From a virus: a stretch of DNA of 21,857 bases. Made by a program: the position numbers and the translations under genes. The notes beneath the pieces were generated by a model that saw only the letters and a list, made by a program, of their open reading frames with translations, did no database searches and was not told the DNA's origin. Below are positions 20,799 through 21,857 of this stretch, piece after piece. Position 1 is the first letter of the stretch, and the number at the start of each line of letters is the position of its first letter. The stretch lies in the IMG/VR virus record IMGVR_UViG_3300032325_000040, positions 1-21,857 of that record, one strand, 5' to 3'.

Positions 20799-20848
20799 GA
20801 TAATTTCCTTTTACAAGGCCACCTCAAAGGGGAGGCAGCCACACCCAT
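20795..20848 (-). CDS. Possible micro-ORF (17 aa), low support
   Basis: ATG 20848 opens a frame MGVAASPLRWPCKRKLS that ends with an ATGA overlap of the 24-aa ORF start. A GTG two codons later would have a better-placed AAGGA. A strong hairpin (20817-20840) covers most of this frame, so the region may be a structured RNA instead of a gene. Confidence 0.3.
   Translation of the reverse strand: MGVAASPLRWPCKRKLS
20817..20840 (-). other. Nine-bp RNA hairpin GGCUGCCUC/GAGGUGGCC
   Basis: On the minus strand the arms pair over nine bases, including two G-U wobbles, with a CCCUUU loop. It lies between the portal-side genes and the 24-aa ORF. It is followed by UUGUAAAA, not a U-run, so it could be a processing or stability element; a terminator is less likely. 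Confidence 0.5.
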
Positions 20849-20866
20849 TCCTTGCTGGAATTCTGA

Positions 20867-20908
20867 TTAACGGCGGCACTTGCGTCCACTTTTTGTCTTC
20901 ATGTTCAT
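20867..20908 (-). CDS. Micro-ORF: 13-aa basic peptide
   Basis: ATG 20908 overlaps the preceding stop (ATGA) and GGAGG lies upstream at the right distance for it or for the ATG two codons later. The product is MNMKTKSGRKCRR, ending at TAA 20867-20869. It is as basic as the 24-aa peptide. The frame is too short to prove by itself; the ribosome binding site and coupling are the evidence. Confidence 0.4.
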   Translation of the reverse strand: MNMKTKSGRKCRR

Positions 20909-21087
20909 CTCATACCTCCATATTGTTTGCGGTTGGAGTCACGTTGACTTCTCCCGTATGAGGTTTTAAACCCAGTTTGACGCATTGTCAAGTTGGGTGC
21001 AGCCTCATTTCTTTTCAGAGAAGCAGTATCTACCCTTGGTTGGTCAGCCGTAGGCTGTGTCATTCCACTTGTGTTTGGAGCCATCAT
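20905..21087 (-). CDS. Hypothetical 60-aa protein downstream of the portal gene
   Basis: The ATG 21087 (or the next ATG) overlaps the portal stop, with AGGTGGG upstream. The product begins MMAPNTSGMTQPTADQPRVD and ends with a basic, Tyr/Gly-containing tail (FKTSYGRSQRDSNRKQYGGM). It is hydrophilic and probably unstructured. I do not recognise it. Translational coupling to the portal gene suggests a related role in head assembly. Confidence 0.65.
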   Translation of the reverse strand: MMAPNTSGMTQPTADQPRVDTASLKRNEAAPNLTMRQTGFKTSYGRSQRDSNRKQYGGMR

Positions 21088-21857
21088 CCCACCTTTTTCA
21101 AGTCTGGTTTACCTTCTGCTTTTGGAGGCTGCATCTGTTGCATTTGCTGCTCCATTGCCTGTTGAGCTTCTTGCTTCTCTTGTGCTTTCTTCAGTCGCTC
21201 TAACAATAATTGTTTCATTGGAGGTTCAATCATGTCAAGCAAAGATTCTTTGTCAATCACACCAGCTTGGAATAACTCAAACGCCATCTTTCGGCTGTCT
21301 TCCATAAAGATTGGTGAGTTACTGTGAGCATCTACCTTCACCACAAAATCACGGGTGAACTGGTCTGCAATAAATTTTATGCCTCGTCCGTCTGTGTAGT
21401 GGGTGTTGTCATAGACCTGCATACATTTCAGGTACAGGGTAGCCATCTTTTCTAGACTGTCTTCGATAACCAGCGCACGTTTCTTGGCTCTGCTTGAGCC
21501 TAAACGGGCAAGTTGTGAGGCATGACCAGAAGAGCGAACACCTGCTTCACCTCTGCCTTGCAGTACAGAAACAATGCCAGATGCCTCTTCAAACATCAAG
21601 TCAACCTCTCCAATCTCACGGAACAAATCAGGTGGAATAGTAGGCGCTAACTTCTCTACTTTGGCATTAGGCATATCAGTTGCGAGTAAGCCACCAGCAC
21701 GGTTAAGCGCAAAGTTCTTCTCGTCTAAGATGCCTGTAAAGCCAATCAAGGCGGTAGGTGGGCTGACTTGTTTGGAGAGCAAGTCTAAGATTTCAGTCAT
21801 ACGCTTGTTGCGTAATTGCTGGAGATATATCAAGCGTTGAACTTCGGACGCACCCCA
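21084..21857 (-). CDS. Portal protein, C-terminal part (partial at window edge)
   Basis: The frame is open to the right edge and ends at TGA 21084-21086, so 257 C-terminal residues are visible; the N-terminal half lies outside. The visible start WGASEVQRLIYLQQLRNKRM, then SPPTALIGFTGILDEKNFAL, EIGEVDLMFEEASGIVSVLQ and RGEAGVRSSGHASQLARLGS, are typical of the wing and stem region of portal proteins from podovirus-like phages. The last 60 residues are Gln/Glu/Lys-rich helix (EKQEAQQAMEQQMQQMQPP). The portal forms the dodecameric channel for DNA packaging and exit. The terminase gene is expected just beyond the right edge. The 60-aa gene follows by an ATGA overlap. Confidence 0.85.
   Translation of the reverse strand, partial: WGASEVQRLIYLQQLRNKRMTEILDLLSKQVSPPTALIGFTGILDEKNFALNRAGGLLATDMPNAKVEKLAPTIPPDLFREIGEVDLMFEEASGIVSVLQGRGEAGVRSSGHASQLARLGSSRAKKRALVIEDSLEKMATLYLKCMQVYDNTHYTDGRGIKFIADQFTRDFVVKVDAHSNSPIFMEDSRKMAFELFQAGVIDKESLLDMIEPPMKQLLLERLKKAQEKQEAQQAMEQQMQQMQPPKAEGKPDLKKVG

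Overview
This window looks like the late, structural part of a tailed double-stranded DNA bacteriophage genome (Caudoviricetes). The order of portal, capsid, tail-nozzle and fibre genes, and the absence of a visible tape measure or tail sheath, suggest a short-tailed (podovirus-like) particle. Nearly all genes are packed head to tail with ATGA, TAATG or few-base junctions. A zinc endolysin of the M15 L-alanyl-D-glutamate peptidase type, a 3TM-type holin and the base composition (moderately AT-rich, by eye) fit a phage of a Gram-negative, probably aquatic, bacterium. The host is inference only; no integrase, tRNA or attachment site is visible.

Layout. (1) 1-1563, plus strand: four coupled genes, namely the end of a small nuclease-like protein, an unknown 59-aa protein, a glycosyltransferase-like protein with a DAD motif, and a compact SAM-dependent methyltransferase. 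(2) 1553-21857, minus strand, one long convergent late block, read from right to left. It begins with the C-terminal part of the portal protein (partial at the edge), small basic proteins, and a gene-poor 200-bp stretch (about 20641-20910) holding two hairpins, a dyad and a possible promoter. Next come the putative scaffold and major capsid protein (18401-19402), small capsid- or tail-associated proteins, a head-tail adaptor and a tail nozzle-like protein. A fibre with a C-terminal S74 intramolecular chaperone follows, then small tail-region proteins and a second fibre-like protein. (3) 4795-11194: four large, Ala/Gln-rich or low-complexity proteins, the best candidates for internal or ejected virion proteins. 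(4) 1553-4784: many very small genes plus the lysis cluster (endolysin, holin, one or two single-TM coiled-coil proteins).

Most unusual points: a 179-aa lysis-region gene that appears to start at ATT directly after the previous stop codon; a virion protein carrying six TonB-box-like V-x-V-T-G-x-R-E repeats; a 112-aa protein built from three gapless 17-residue His repeats; and a structured region with micro-ORFs between portal and scaffold genes.
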